From contig JANDLU010000001.1 in the NCBI GenBank assembly GCA_024330215.1, positions 86,643 through 150,642 on the forward strand: a stretch of DNA of 64,000 nucleotides, written 5' to 3'. The translations under genes were made by a program, and so were the position numbers. The notes beneath the pieces were generated by a model. It did not search any database. It saw nothing but the letters and a program-made list of their open reading frames with translations, and was not told the DNA's origin. This document shows, one piece after another, positions 1-7,741 of this stretch; position 1 is the stretch's first letter, and every line of letters begins with the position of its first letter. This DNA is from Candidatus Gaiellasilicea maunaloa (GTDB lineage Bacteria > Actinomycetota > Thermoleophilia > Gaiellales > Gaiellaceae).

Positions 1-218
1 CGACCGAGGCCGACCGGCTGGCGCGCAGGTTGCGGTCGCTGTCTTGTGGGCGCGGAAAGATCTCCGCTGCTATCGCGTTCGTTGCCGTCCACCGCGGCCT
101 CTACAGGCAGAGCGGTTACTTCGGCCCCGGCTGCGCGGAGCGGGCGGAGGCGGCACTTCGGCGCACGGGCTGGCGCCTCCTCGGGCGCGACGGCGCGGTC
201 GCCGTCTACGGTCGCTAG
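1..218 (+). CDS. 3' end of an unrecognised protein, probably the soluble tail of a membrane protein (partial)
   Basis: The frame is open from the left edge to a TAG at 216-218, so only the last ~72 codons of a gene are present. A strand-like stretch (AFVAVHRGLYRQ) is followed by a helix and a short basic end (GWRLLGRD). That pattern is common at the C-terminus of large polytopic GT-C or YfhO-like membrane proteins, where a 'V-x-V-H-R' strand follows the last membrane segment, but this is inference from a short piece. The gene converges on the next one and the two stop codons share the bases CTAG (215-218). Product and start cannot be determined from this window. Confidence 0.5.
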   Translation, partial: TEADRLARRLRSLSCGRGKISAAIAFVAVHRGLYRQSGYFGPGCAERAEAALRRTGWRLLGRDGAVAVYGR

Positions 219-610
219 CTCTCCTCGGCCTTTCGGAAGAGCGCGATCAGCCACCAGCGCCACGCCGCGAGCAAGAAGAAGATCCCGGAGACCGCGAACG
301 CCCAGGGGATGCTGAAGAGCAGGTCGGTGATCAGGAAGAGGACGCCGGTGAAGGCGAGCGCGATCCCGGCCGTGCCCGCGATCGCCTCCCGGTTCCCCTT
401 CTGCAGCATCGCCTCCTTGTCGTCGTCGCGGAAGCGGATCCGGTGGAAGGCTGCCGGCGCGAGCAGCATCACGAGCGCGAACGCGGTCGAGAGCAGCGTC
501 GCGTAGTAGACGCGCTCCTGGACGAGAGTCAGCTTCGGAAAGGCCTCCGTGAATCGGATCGCGAGCAGGAAGCCGAAGAGCACCTCGGCGCCCGGGATCA
601 GCGAACGCAA
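215..610 (-). CDS. DUF6328-like four-helix membrane protein
   Basis: The 131-residue ORF has four hydrophobic segments (about residues 6-22, 34-56, 76-98 and 100-125) split by a charged loop (FRDDDKEAMLQKG). Size and layout match the DUF6328 family of small actinobacterial membrane proteins of unknown function. The tracked start is TTG at 608-610. In-frame codons continue 20 positions upstream (acidic/basic, ESKKERLEREHGELLEEL), which is how the N-terminus of this family usually looks, but no ATG, GTG or TTG lies between them and the in-frame TAG at 671-673. Either a rare start codon is used or the natural start was lost when the fabI-like fragment was placed upstream. Family call moderately sure, start uncertain. 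Confidence 0.6.
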   Translation of the reverse strand: MRSLIPGAEVLFGFLLAIRFTEAFPKLTLVQERVYYATLLSTAFALVMLLAPAAFHRIRFRDDDKEAMLQKGNREAIAGTAGIALAFTGVLFLITDLLFSIPWAFAVSGIFFLLAAWRWWLIALFRKAEES

Positions 611-670
611 CTCTTCCAGCAGCTCGCCGTGCTCGCGCTCGAGTCGTTCCTTCTTGCTCTCCTCGGCTAC

Positions 671-699
671 CTACATGCTCATCGCGTGAGTAGCCGGCG
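671..699 (-). pseudogene. Fragment of a fabI 3' end
   Basis: Bases 671-699 match the last codons and stop of fabI at 2164-2191 in 27 of 29 aligned positions, with one substitution and one inserted base. In fabI this encodes the C-terminal AGYHAMGM and a TAG. The inserted base breaks the frame here, so this is a remnant and not a gene. Similarity fades further upstream. It lies exactly where the DUF6328 gene should start. Confidence 0.6.
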
Positions 700-807
700 C
701 ACGAGAGCGCGGCGAATCGTCCCGGCGATCATGCTTCCCAGTGAGTTGGCAGCTGAGAAACGGGTCTGGCTGATTCGATTCTCGTCTACGCTCGCCGGAT
801 TCTGTCA

Positions 808-1066
808 TCACGGGGTCGTCACGGTAGGTCTATCACGCCCGGTCAGGCGCTCCGGGAGCATCAGCGCATCCGCCAGCACGCCGACGAGCGCCTTCGAGCC
901 CTCCGGATCCGCCCACACATCTAGATGGTTGATCGCCAGCCTGTAAGGCGCCCGAAGCGCGTGTTGGTCACGCGCTCACCACGGTCGGGTGGAGCCGAAT
1001 CGGCGGTTCGGGCGGCGGCGTTGTCCAGCCCGGCCAGCGAGGGGATCCGGCGGAACCGCCCGACGG
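808..1066 (-). pseudogene. Probable frameshifted gene remnant downstream of the I42 inhibitor gene
   Basis: An ATG at 1064-1066 overlaps the stop of the I42 inhibitor gene (ATGA) and opens a 49-codon frame to 921. A second frame, open from 975 to a TGA at 808-810, reads like genuine protein (YRLAINHLDVWADPEGSK, then VLADALMLPERLTG) but has no start codon. The simplest reading is one small gene broken by a frameshift near 960. I do not recognise the family. The rest of 700-807 shows no feature. Confidence 0.35.
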
Positions 1067-1447
1067 TCATCGGGCGCGCACGTGATAGGTCGCTGAGCGA
1101 AGCGCCTTCCCGGACGACTCGCCTCGCGTCAGCCCGAGGCGGATCGACGCCTTGCCCGTCCCGGTGGCGCGGAAGACGAGGACGACGCTCGCGCCGACGT
1201 CGGCCTCGGAGATCTGCCGGAGGACGCGCGTGTCGACGGGCCGGGCGACCCGCCAGACGAGGCCGGTCGACGGGTTCTGTCGTGGCAGAGCGACAGCGAC
1301 GAGCGAGCCACGAGCCGTCTCGATCGTCGTCACCGGGCCCTTGGGTAGCGGACCGATCGGTGTCGAGTCGGTGCTTGCGGACGTTGCCGCGGGGACGCCG
1401 ACGAGAACGACGACGATGAAGAGAGGAATGATGCGGAGGAGCCACAT
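1067..1447 (-). CDS. Secreted chagasin-family (I42) cysteine protease inhibitor
   Basis: A 126-residue protein with a signal peptide (residues 1-24, hydrophobic core IIPLFIVVVLVGVPAA, probable cut after TSA). The mature part carries the chagasin fold signature: the BC-loop motif NPSTGLVW (consensus NPTTGY-x-W) and the downstream GTGKASIRLGLTR strand that in the family precedes an R-P-W-like loop. I42 proteins are tight inhibitors of papain-type cysteine proteases. Its target here would be extracellular. The ATG at 1445-1447 is preceded by AAAGGAAACG, a reasonable ribosome binding site. The terminal RPW-like loop is not well conserved. Confidence 0.72.
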   Translation of the reverse strand: MWLLRIIPLFIVVVLVGVPAATSASTDSTPIGPLPKGPVTTIETARGSLVAVALPRQNPSTGLVWRVARPVDTRVLRQISEADVGASVVLVFRATGTGKASIRLGLTRGESSGKALRSATYHVRAR

Positions 1448-1849
1448 GATCGTTTCCTTTCGGTCGGGTTTCTTCCATCGACGGGCAGCCTCGAAGCTCT
1501 ACGCTCCGCACGAGGGCGACCGCGCGCGGTCAGACATGCCGTGCGAGTAGAGGACGATGACCCGCGGCGCCCAACCCCTCGAACGCTCGGAGCGACGGGC
1601 ACTCGAGCCGGACTCATGCTCGGAACTCATCGAATCGGACCCCCAATTTCCACTGATGCAACCGTGCTCGACGATCATCACAGGCACAGGCCTTGCGAAC
1701 GGTACGCTACCCGGCTTTCGGGGGTACGGCGCACGGCCGACGGCCGAGCCTGAGCCAGCATCGCGCCCCCGGCCACGCGACCGTCCATGCGGCCGGCCCC
1801 CAGAATATCGAGGCGCGCGCGTTCGCCTCGGTAGCAGTCCGCCACCTGC
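1448..1849. other. Stretch without a recognisable gene
   Basis: Only the ribosome binding site of the I42 gene (near 1450) can be assigned. All six frames contain ORFs but their composition is arginine/proline-rich in the way expected of shadow frames in high-GC DNA. No tRNA cloverleaf or terminator was seen. The right part may belong to the decayed gene that follows. Confidence 0.4.
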
Positions 1850-2107
1850 CGTACCCAGTGGCTCATCGACGACCACCCGGGCTACATCGAGGCCGGCCGC
1901 TACCCGGCGACGACGGAACGCTCGAGGTCCATGTCGCGGCGATGAGCAACGTGACGAGAGACCAGCCGCTGATCCGATTCTACGTCTTCGCGCCAGCGCG
2001 ACGTTCGCGCTCGTGCCGACGAAAGCCAACGAGGAGCCGCCGCCGTTCGACGAGGAAGCCGCAAGCCTCGCCTTCGAGTACTGGCGTCGCCGGCTCGAGA
2101 GCAGATG
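1850..2107 (+). pseudogene. Decayed gene with at least two frameshifts
   Basis: Three consecutive segments in three different plus-strand frames each look like real protein: QWLIDDHPGYIEAGRYP (frame 2), then GDDGTLEVHVAAMSNVTRDQ and PLIRFYVFAPA (frame 1), then TFALVPTKANEEPPP and FDEEAASLAFEYWRRRLE (frame 0). Joined, they give one continuous ~85-residue protein tail, so the ancestral gene has taken at least two indels near 1903 and 1992. The upstream part of the gene is not recognisable and I cannot name the family. Sequencing error is the alternative explanation. Confidence 0.45.
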
Positions 2108-2163
2108 TCGGACATCACGGGGGCACCACCGGGTCACGTCTTGACAGCGTGTAGCGGCCTCAT

Positions 2164-2940
2164 CTACATGCCCATCGCGTGATAGCCGGCGTCGACGTAG
2201 AGCGTCGTCCCCGTCACGTTCTTCGCCTCGTCGGAGAGGAGATAGGCCGCGGCCGTTGCGACGTCGCCCGCGTCGATGTGGCGGCGCAGCGGCGCCCGCT
2301 CCTCGAACATCCGCTCCATCTCGGTGAAGCCCGCGATCGAGCGTGCGGCGAGCGTGCGCACCGGTCCTGCCGAGACTGCGTTGACGCGGATCGACTTCTC
2401 GCCGAGATCCCACGCGAGGTACTTGACCGAGGCATCCAGCGTCGCCTTCGCAACGCCCATCACGTTGTAGTGCGGCACGGCCCGCTCGCCGCCGAGGTAG
2501 GTCATCGTCACGATCGAGCCGCCGCCGCGGGCGGCCAGCAGCGGCTCGGCGGCGCGTGCGGTCGCGACGAGCGAGTAGGCGCTGATGTCGACGGCCATCC
2601 AGAAGCGGTCGCGCGGTGTATCCGTGAACCGGCCTTCGAGATCCTCGGCCGCGGCGAAGGCGACCGAATGGACGAGCAGGTCGAGCCCGCCGTCCCAGAC
2701 CTCGCCGACCTCCTGGAAGACCCGTGCGACGTCCTCGTCGGAGCGGACATCGCAGGCGGTGACGAGCTTCGAGCCGACCGTGCCGGCGAGGTTGCGGACC
2801 GAGCTCTCGATCCGCTCGCCCTGGAAGGTGAACGCGAGCTCGGCGCCCTCGTCGGCGAGCCGCTTCGCGATCGCCCAGGCGATCGAGCGCTTGTTCGCGA
2901 CGCCGAGAACGAGGGCGCGCTTGCCGGCGAAGCGGGACAC
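2164..2940 (-). CDS. fabI: Enoyl-[acyl-carrier-protein] reductase (NADH)
   Basis: FabI reduces the trans-2-enoyl-ACP double bond in the last step of each cycle of type II fatty-acid elongation. The 258-residue length is typical. The N-terminal Rossmann motif GVANKRSIAWAIA (residues 13-25) is the FabI form of the SDR dinucleotide site, and the catalytic Tyr/Lys pair is in YNVMGVAKA (Y-x6-K), with the second FabI-specific Tyr upstream in TYLGG. The C-terminal VTGTTLYVDAGY strand is also characteristic. It is transcribed away from the subtilase gene, with only 40-50 bases between the two starts. Its 3' end is partly duplicated at 671-699. Confidence 0.95.
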   Translation of the reverse strand: MSRFAGKRALVLGVANKRSIAWAIAKRLADEGAELAFTFQGERIESSVRNLAGTVGSKLVTACDVRSDEDVARVFQEVGEVWDGGLDLLVHSVAFAAAEDLEGRFTDTPRDRFWMAVDISAYSLVATARAAEPLLAARGGGSIVTMTYLGGERAVPHYNVMGVAKATLDASVKYLAWDLGEKSIRVNAVSAGPVRTLAARSIAGFTEMERMFEERAPLRRHIDAGDVATAAAYLLSDEAKNVTGTTLYVDAGYHAMGM

Positions 2941-2976
2941 GGCCGCGAGTCTACGGCAGCGGAGGAAAACCTAGGC

Positions 2977-2982
2977 TACTGT
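2977..2982 (+). promoter_or_regulatory. Candidate -10 element for a leaderless subtilase mRNA
   Basis: TACTGT lies 7 bases before the GTG at 2990, the spacing expected when transcription starts on the start codon. The same hexamer in the same kind of context (GCTACTGT) stands 9 bases before the GTG of the 3D-domain gene at 7742. No Shine-Dalgarno sequence is visible before either gene. No convincing -35 was identified. Confidence 0.35.
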
Positions 2983-2989
2983 GGCGGTC

Positions 2990-5900
2990 GTGCGCCGGCT
3001 CGTAGCGCTTCTCTCGCTCGGCCTGGCGCTCGCCGTCGCGTCCTCCGCCACGGCCGCGTTCCAGCCGATCCGGCGGACGCACGGGGAGCTCGAGCTGCCT
3101 CGCGTACGGGCCGGGACGATCCAGGAGCCCGCGGCGCACCGGAGAGGGCGTGTGAGCGTGATCCTCACCCTGGCCCAGCCTCCCCTCGCCGCCTGGTCGC
3201 GGTCGTTCGCCGCCCGGAGCGCGCCGCGCCGGTTGAACGTGCAGAGCACCTCGTCGAAGGCCTATGTCGCCACGCTTCTCGCCGCCCAGAGGCGAGCCGA
3301 GGCGACGCTCCGGCGCGCGATTCCGTCCGCGAGGGTGAGCCGCCACTACACGCTGCTCCTGAACGGGATGGCGGTCGAGATCCCCGTCAAGAAGCTGCCC
3401 GTTGCGGCCGGGCTCTCGTTTGCGCACAAGCTCTACCCCAGCCTCCGCTACACGCTCGCACTCAATCGCGGGCCAGACGTGATCGGCGCGCGCGCGCTCG
3501 CGGCGGCCGGCGGCGGTAGCGGCGAGGGCATCAAGATCGCGGTCGTCGACGACGGGATCGACCCGAAGAACCGCTTCTTCGACCCGGCCGGCTTCAGCTA
3601 TCCCGAGGGCTTCCCGAAGGGCGGCACCAAGTGGACGACGCCGAAGGTGATCGTCGCGCGCTCCTTCGTCGGAGTTGGCGCCGACGAGGCGAGCCGGCTC
3701 GCAGTCGATCCCAAGGCCTCGTTCCACGGAACGCACGTCGCCGGGATAGCGGCCGGCAATGCGGGCACTACTGCTCCGGCCGGGCGCGACCACCCCGAGA
3801 TCGCAGGCCTCTCCGGCGTCGCGCCGCGCGCCCAGATCGGCAACTACCGCGTTTTCAACGTCCCCACCTTTGCGGGCCACGTCGGCAACACGCCCGAGAT
3901 CGTGGCCGCGTTCGAGTCGGCGGTGCGCGACGGAATGGACGTGATCAACTTCTCGGGCGGCGGGCCGCAGACCGATCCGGCGAGCGACGCGCTGATCGAG
4001 GCCGTGCGAAATGTCTCCGCCGCCGGGGTCGTACCGGTGATCTCGGCGGGCAACGACCGCGACGACTACGGGCTCGGCTCGACCGGCTCGCCCGGCAGCG
4101 CGCCGGACGCGATCTCGGTCGCCGCGCTCTCGAACACGCACGTCTTCGCGCCGGCGCTCTCCGTGGTCGCGCCAGGAGCGCCCGGGAGCCTGACGCGGAT
4201 TCCGTTCAACGGTCGTGGTGCGGCGGCCTGGGCCGCGGGCGACCAGCCGCTGGTCGACATCGGCTCGATCGTCTCGGCCGCGGGCGCGCCGGTTCCGCGC
4301 AACCTCTGCGGGCCTCCGGGCAATCTGAACGGCGGCCCGTCGCCGCTTCCCCCCGGCTCGCTGACCGGCGCGATCGCGCTCGTCTCCCGCGGCGATTGCG
4401 TCTTCGTGCTCAAGGCCGCCCGCGCAAAGGCGGCCGGGGCAATCGGGATCGTGCTCGTCGACAACCGCCCCGGCGAGGCGAACGGGATCCCGATCCAGCT
4501 CGCGCTCCCCGCCGGGATGGTCTCGGACCTCGACGGCTCCCGGCTGCGCGCGTACCTCGTCGGCCAAGGCGGACGCGCGCCCGTCAGGATCGGGAGCAGC
4601 CCGGAGGAGCTCGCCACCGGCCGCAGCGGTGTCGTGACGAGCTTCTCGTCCGGTGGACTGACCGCCTTCGGCCATCAACTGAAGCCGGATCTCGGCGCAC
4701 CCGGCGGTGCGATCCTCTCGGCCACGCTCGCGATCGCGGGCGGGCCGTTCGCGGTATTCGACGGGACGAGCATGTCCGCGCCGCACGTGGCAGGCGCGGC
4801 AGCGCTCCTGCTCCAGCGGCATCGCGGCTGGTCGCCGCGCCAGGTCAAGTCGGCGCTCGTCTCGACCGCCGGCCCGGCCTGGGCCGACACAGCGCGGACC
4901 GTCGAGGCGCCGGTGCTCCTCTCCGGGGCGGGCCTCGCGAACGTCGTGGCGGCGAACGATCCGAAGCTCTTCACGGATCCCGTCTCACTCTCCTTCGGCG
5001 ATCTGAACGTGAACCGCGGCGGCGCCGCTCGGTCGCTGCTGCTCTCGCTCGCCGACGCCGGCGGTGGCGCGGGCGCCTGGTCTGTGGAGCTGAAGGCACA
5101 GGCGCAGCCGAGCGGCGTCACGATCGAGGTTCCCGGCAGCATCTCGATCTCGCCCGGCGGCGAGCTGATCGTGCCGGTCACCGCGCGCGCGGTTGGCAAT
5201 GCGGTCGCCGGCGAGGCCTACGGTTTCCTGCTACTGCGTCGCGGCGACGACGTCCGCAAGGTGCCCTACGCGCTCCTCGTCACGCGCCCGGGCCTCGAGT
5301 CGGCGCCGGTCGTGCCGCTCCGGCTCATCCAGACCGGCGACACGCGCAAGGGCTCGTCACGGGCTTCGGTCTACAAATATCCGGCGGCCGCGTTCGGCCC
5401 CGCGGCGAGCTACACCGGCGCGCCGGTAAACGAGGACGGCGGCGAGACCCTGTACCGGATCCGGGTCGACGAACCCGCCGTAAACCTCGGCGCCGCCGTG
5501 ATCGTCTCCTCGCCAGGCTCGCTCATCCATCCGTGGGTGCTCGGCTCACCCGACGAGAACGACGTTCAGGGGTATGCCGGCACGCCCGTGAACGTGAACA
5601 ACCTGACGATCGACTATCCGCTCGACATCGGCGCCGCCGGCACCGTCTTCCCGCGCACGAAGAGCTACTACGTCTCGGTCGACTCCGGTCGCGACCCCTT
5701 CACGGGACGCTCGCTCGGCGGGCAGTACGTCCTCCGGGCGTGGGTGAACGACGTCGAGCCGCCGCTCCTCGGCCTGATGACTGCGCGCGTCTCCGCCGGC
5801 CGCCCGACGATCGCGCTCCGCGTCTTCGACGAGGGCGCGGGCGTCAATCCGTACTCGCTCGCGATCGCGTACGGGCGCACGCTGATCGGTGCCGCCGCCT

Positions 5901-6361
5901 ACGACCCGAGCTCCGGGATCGCCCTCTTCCCGCTTCCCCGCGAGGCAGCGGTGCTGAAGGCGGGCAAGCGCACGCTCGCCGCCGAGGCGGCCGATTTCCA
6001 GGAGGCGAAGAACGTCGACTCCGTCGGCGACGAGCTGCTGCCGAACACGGCGTTCGCGCGTGGGCCGATCCGCGTCGTCGCCGGCCCGACCTTGACCTGG
6101 CTCGCACCGGAAGTGCGCGAATGCGCTGCGGCCCGCACTCCGCTCGTCGTCCTCGCCGGCTCGACCGCGAAGGTGCGCTCGGTGCGGTTCTTCGACGGGC
6201 GCGAGGCGATCGGCGCGGGGCGCGGCGGGCAGGCCGGGCTCTATACCGGCACCTGGCGTCGCGGCGACGCGGCAAAGGGGGCGCACACCCTGCGAGCGAT
6301 CGTCACCGACGCCGACGGCCGCAAGGCCGAGGCGCGACGGATCGTCCGCGTCTGCGGCTAG
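2990..6361 (+). CDS. Secreted subtilisin-like serine protease (S8) with PA domain
   Basis: About 1,120 residues. A signal peptide (hydrophobic ALLSLGLALAVASSATA) is followed by a propeptide-like region. The S8 catalytic triad is complete: Asp in IAVVDDGID (~residue 190), His in FHGTHVAGIAAG (~250) and Ser in FDGTSMSAPHVAG (~595). A PA insert (GDCVFVLKAARAKAAGAIG) splits the catalytic domain between His and Ser, as in lactocepin-type subtilases. The C-terminal ~500 residues look beta-rich (fibronectin-like). The tracked start is GTG at 2981; GTG at 2990 gives a cleaner signal peptide and fits the upstream -10. Role: extracellular protein degradation. It converges on the NlpC/P60 gene, the stops sharing CTAG. 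Confidence 0.9.
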   Translation: MRRLVALLSLGLALAVASSATAAFQPIRRTHGELELPRVRAGTIQEPAAHRRGRVSVILTLAQPPLAAWSRSFAARSAPRRLNVQSTSSKAYVATLLAAQRRAEATLRRAIPSARVSRHYTLLLNGMAVEIPVKKLPVAAGLSFAHKLYPSLRYTLALNRGPDVIGARALAAAGGGSGEGIKIAVVDDGIDPKNRFFDPAGFSYPEGFPKGGTKWTTPKVIVARSFVGVGADEASRLAVDPKASFHGTHVAGIAAGNAGTTAPAGRDHPEIAGLSGVAPRAQIGNYRVFNVPTFAGHVGNTPEIVAAFESAVRDGMDVINFSGGGPQTDPASDALIEAVRNVSAAGVVPVISAGNDRDDYGLGSTGSPGSAPDAISVAALSNTHVFAPALSVVAPGAPGSLTRIPFNGRGAAAWAAGDQPLVDIGSIVSAAGAPVPRNLCGPPGNLNGGPSPLPPGSLTGAIALVSRGDCVFVLKAARAKAAGAIGIVLVDNRPGEANGIPIQLALPAGMVSDLDGSRLRAYLVGQGGRAPVRIGSSPEELATGRSGVVTSFSSGGLTAFGHQLKPDLGAPGGAILSATLAIAGGPFAVFDGTSMSAPHVAGAAALLLQRHRGWSPRQVKSALVSTAGPAWADTARTVEAPVLLSGAGLANVVAANDPKLFTDPVSLSFGDLNVNRGGAARSLLLSLADAGGGAGAWSVELKAQAQPSGVTIEVPGSISISPGGELIVPVTARAVGNAVAGEAYGFLLLRRGDDVRKVPYALLVTRPGLESAPVVPLRLIQTGDTRKGSSRASVYKYPAAAFGPAASYTGAPVNEDGGETLYRIRVDEPAVNLGAAVIVSSPGSLIHPWVLGSPDENDVQGYAGTPVNVNNLTIDYPLDIGAAGTVFPRTKSYYVSVDSGRDPFTGRSLGGQYVLRAWVNDVEPPLLGLMTARVSAGRPTIALRVFDEGAGVNPYSLAIAYGRTLIGAAAYDPSSGIALFPLPREAAVLKAGKRTLAAEAADFQEAKNVDSVGDELLPNTAFARGPIRVVAGPTLTWLAPEVRECAAARTPLVVLAGSTAKVRSVRFFDGREAIGAGRGGQAGLYTGTWRRGDAAKGAHTLRAIVTDADGRKAEARRIVRVCG

Positions 6362-7518
6362 ATCCGGCGGGCGCCGACCCAGGTACTCGCGTACCAGGAG
6401 TCGCTGAGGTTGGAGATCTTGACGACGTCGCCGGAGTGCGGAGCGTGGATGAACTGGCCACCGCCGATGTAGATCCCCATGTGGCCGAGCCCGTTGAAGA
6501 AGACGAGGTCGCCGCCCTCGAGTCGATCCCGGGAAACAGCCGAGCCCATCCCGTACTGCGACGCAGCATGATGGGGCAGGGAGACGCCGAGCTTCCCGTA
6601 GACGTACATGCTGAAGCCGGAGCAGTCGAAGCCGGAGGGATCGCCGCCGCCCCAGCGGTAGGGGACGCCGAGGTATTGCATCGCGATCCCGACGGCGCCA
6701 CCGAAGCGAGCGGCAGGGGCGTCCAACGGCGCCACAGCGGGGTCGGCGGTGGTGAATGGAGCGGCCGTAGCGGCCGTAGCGGTGGGAGCGGCGACTCCCG
6801 GCGCGGGCGCCGCCGCTACGGACGGTGCCGCGGCCCGAGCCTGCGCCTGCTGTCGGCTGGCTGCGGCCAGCCGAGCTCTCGCCTGCGCCTCGAGCCGCGC
6901 TTGCCGGCGTGCCTCCGCGGCCTCGAGCTCGGCGATCTGGCCCTTGATCGAGCTCAGCATCCGCTGGCGCTCGCGAAGCTGGCCCTCGATCGAGCTGCGC
7001 CGGCTCGCGCGCTCGTCGACGATCTTCGTCTGCGCCTTCCGGGCAGCCTCGAGCCGCTGCTTGCGCGAGCGCACCTCCAGCTTGGACGACTTGACCTCGC
7101 GCAGCACGCGGGCGTCCTGCTCGGAGACGCGCTCGACCGCATCGAGCCGGTTCAGCAGGTCGTCGAGCGACTCGGCACCGAGCAGCACCTCGACGGCGGA
7201 CGACTCGCGTCCGTTCACGTAGAGCGCGACGAGCCGCTCGGAGAGGTGCTGCTGGGCTCCCGCGAGGCTCGAGCGGGCGATTGCGAGATGCCGTGCGTTC
7301 GTCTTCAGCTCCGCCTCGATTCCATCGAGCCTGACGGTCGCAAGGTTGTAGGCCTCGACGGCGTGCCCGAGCTGACCGTCGATCGCACGGATCTGCGCGA
7401 GGACGTCCTGAGCCTCTGCCCGCTTGGCCGTCACGCTCGGGTCTGCCGACGCCGATTTCACCGAGCCGCCGACGACGGCCGCGAGAACCGCCGCGAGCAG
7501 CACGAGGAATGCCGGCAC
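6358..7518 (-). CDS. Secreted NlpC/P60 peptidoglycan hydrolase with coiled-coil N-terminus
   Basis: The ORF runs to 7704, but the GTG at 7516-7518 directly precedes a signal peptide (PAFLVLLAAVLAAVVGG), so I use that start (386 residues). After the signal come ~200 residues of PcsB-like coiled coil (heptads rich in E, R, L, A), an Ala/Pro/Thr linker and a C-terminal NlpC/P60 domain with the catalytic Cys in FDCSGF and His residues in GLGHMGIYIGG and FIHAP. Such enzymes cut D-Glu-meso-DAP peptide bonds at division or during growth. It is transcribed divergently from a 3D-domain protein with the same coiled-coil type, so the two probably act on the wall together. I looked for a c-di-AMP (ydaO) riboswitch upstream and did not find one. 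Confidence 0.88.
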   Translation of the reverse strand: MPAFLVLLAAVLAAVVGGSVKSASADPSVTAKRAEAQDVLAQIRAIDGQLGHAVEAYNLATVRLDGIEAELKTNARHLAIARSSLAGAQQHLSERLVALYVNGRESSAVEVLLGAESLDDLLNRLDAVERVSEQDARVLREVKSSKLEVRSRKQRLEAARKAQTKIVDERASRRSSIEGQLRERQRMLSSIKGQIAELEAAEARRQARLEAQARARLAAASRQQAQARAAAPSVAAAPAPGVAAPTATAATAAPFTTADPAVAPLDAPAARFGGAVGIAMQYLGVPYRWGGGDPSGFDCSGFSMYVYGKLGVSLPHHAASQYGMGSAVSRDRLEGGDLVFFNGLGHMGIYIGGGQFIHAPHSGDVVKISNLSDSWYASTWVGARRI

Positions 7519-7741
7519 TTGCCTTATGCTCGAACGAATCCGTCTCTCCGACCACGAGACGACACGACACGGAGCTCCGGCGACACTCGCTGGGGGGCCA
7601 GGGGCGTCACAAGCTGGCCACCCTAGCAGGCTGCTCGGACGCTTGCAATCCGCAGACAAGCCAAAAACCGCATTCCCGAAGCGCCGTTCGCTGAGCACAA
7701 ACACCGGCTCTGCAGGGGACCTGTGCTACTGTCCGCGCCCC
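7519..7741. promoter_or_regulatory. Divergent promoter region of the NlpC/P60 and 3D hydrolase genes
   Basis: The 223 bases between the two starts contain a TACTGT -10 candidate at 7727-7732 for the rightward gene and an inverted repeat (GGCCAG at 7599-7604 with CTGGCC at 7615-7620). The repeat could be an operator or an RNA hairpin; nothing in it identifies the regulator. There is no U-tract, so it is not a standard terminator. Confidence 0.4.

Noticed and set aside
1561-1700. tRNA-like T-arm words (GGTCCGATTCGATGAG region)
   Set aside because: No acceptor, D or anticodon stems could be formed around it.
3631-7626. 1,331-codon plus-strand ORF overlapping the subtilase and NlpC genes
   Set aside because: It is a shifted frame of the subtilase and then the antisense of the NlpC gene; arginine-rich and without domains.
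7519-7741. Possible c-di-AMP riboswitch before the NlpC/P60 gene
   Set aside because: This is a common location for ydaO-type riboswitches, but the conserved motifs of that class could not be found on either strand.
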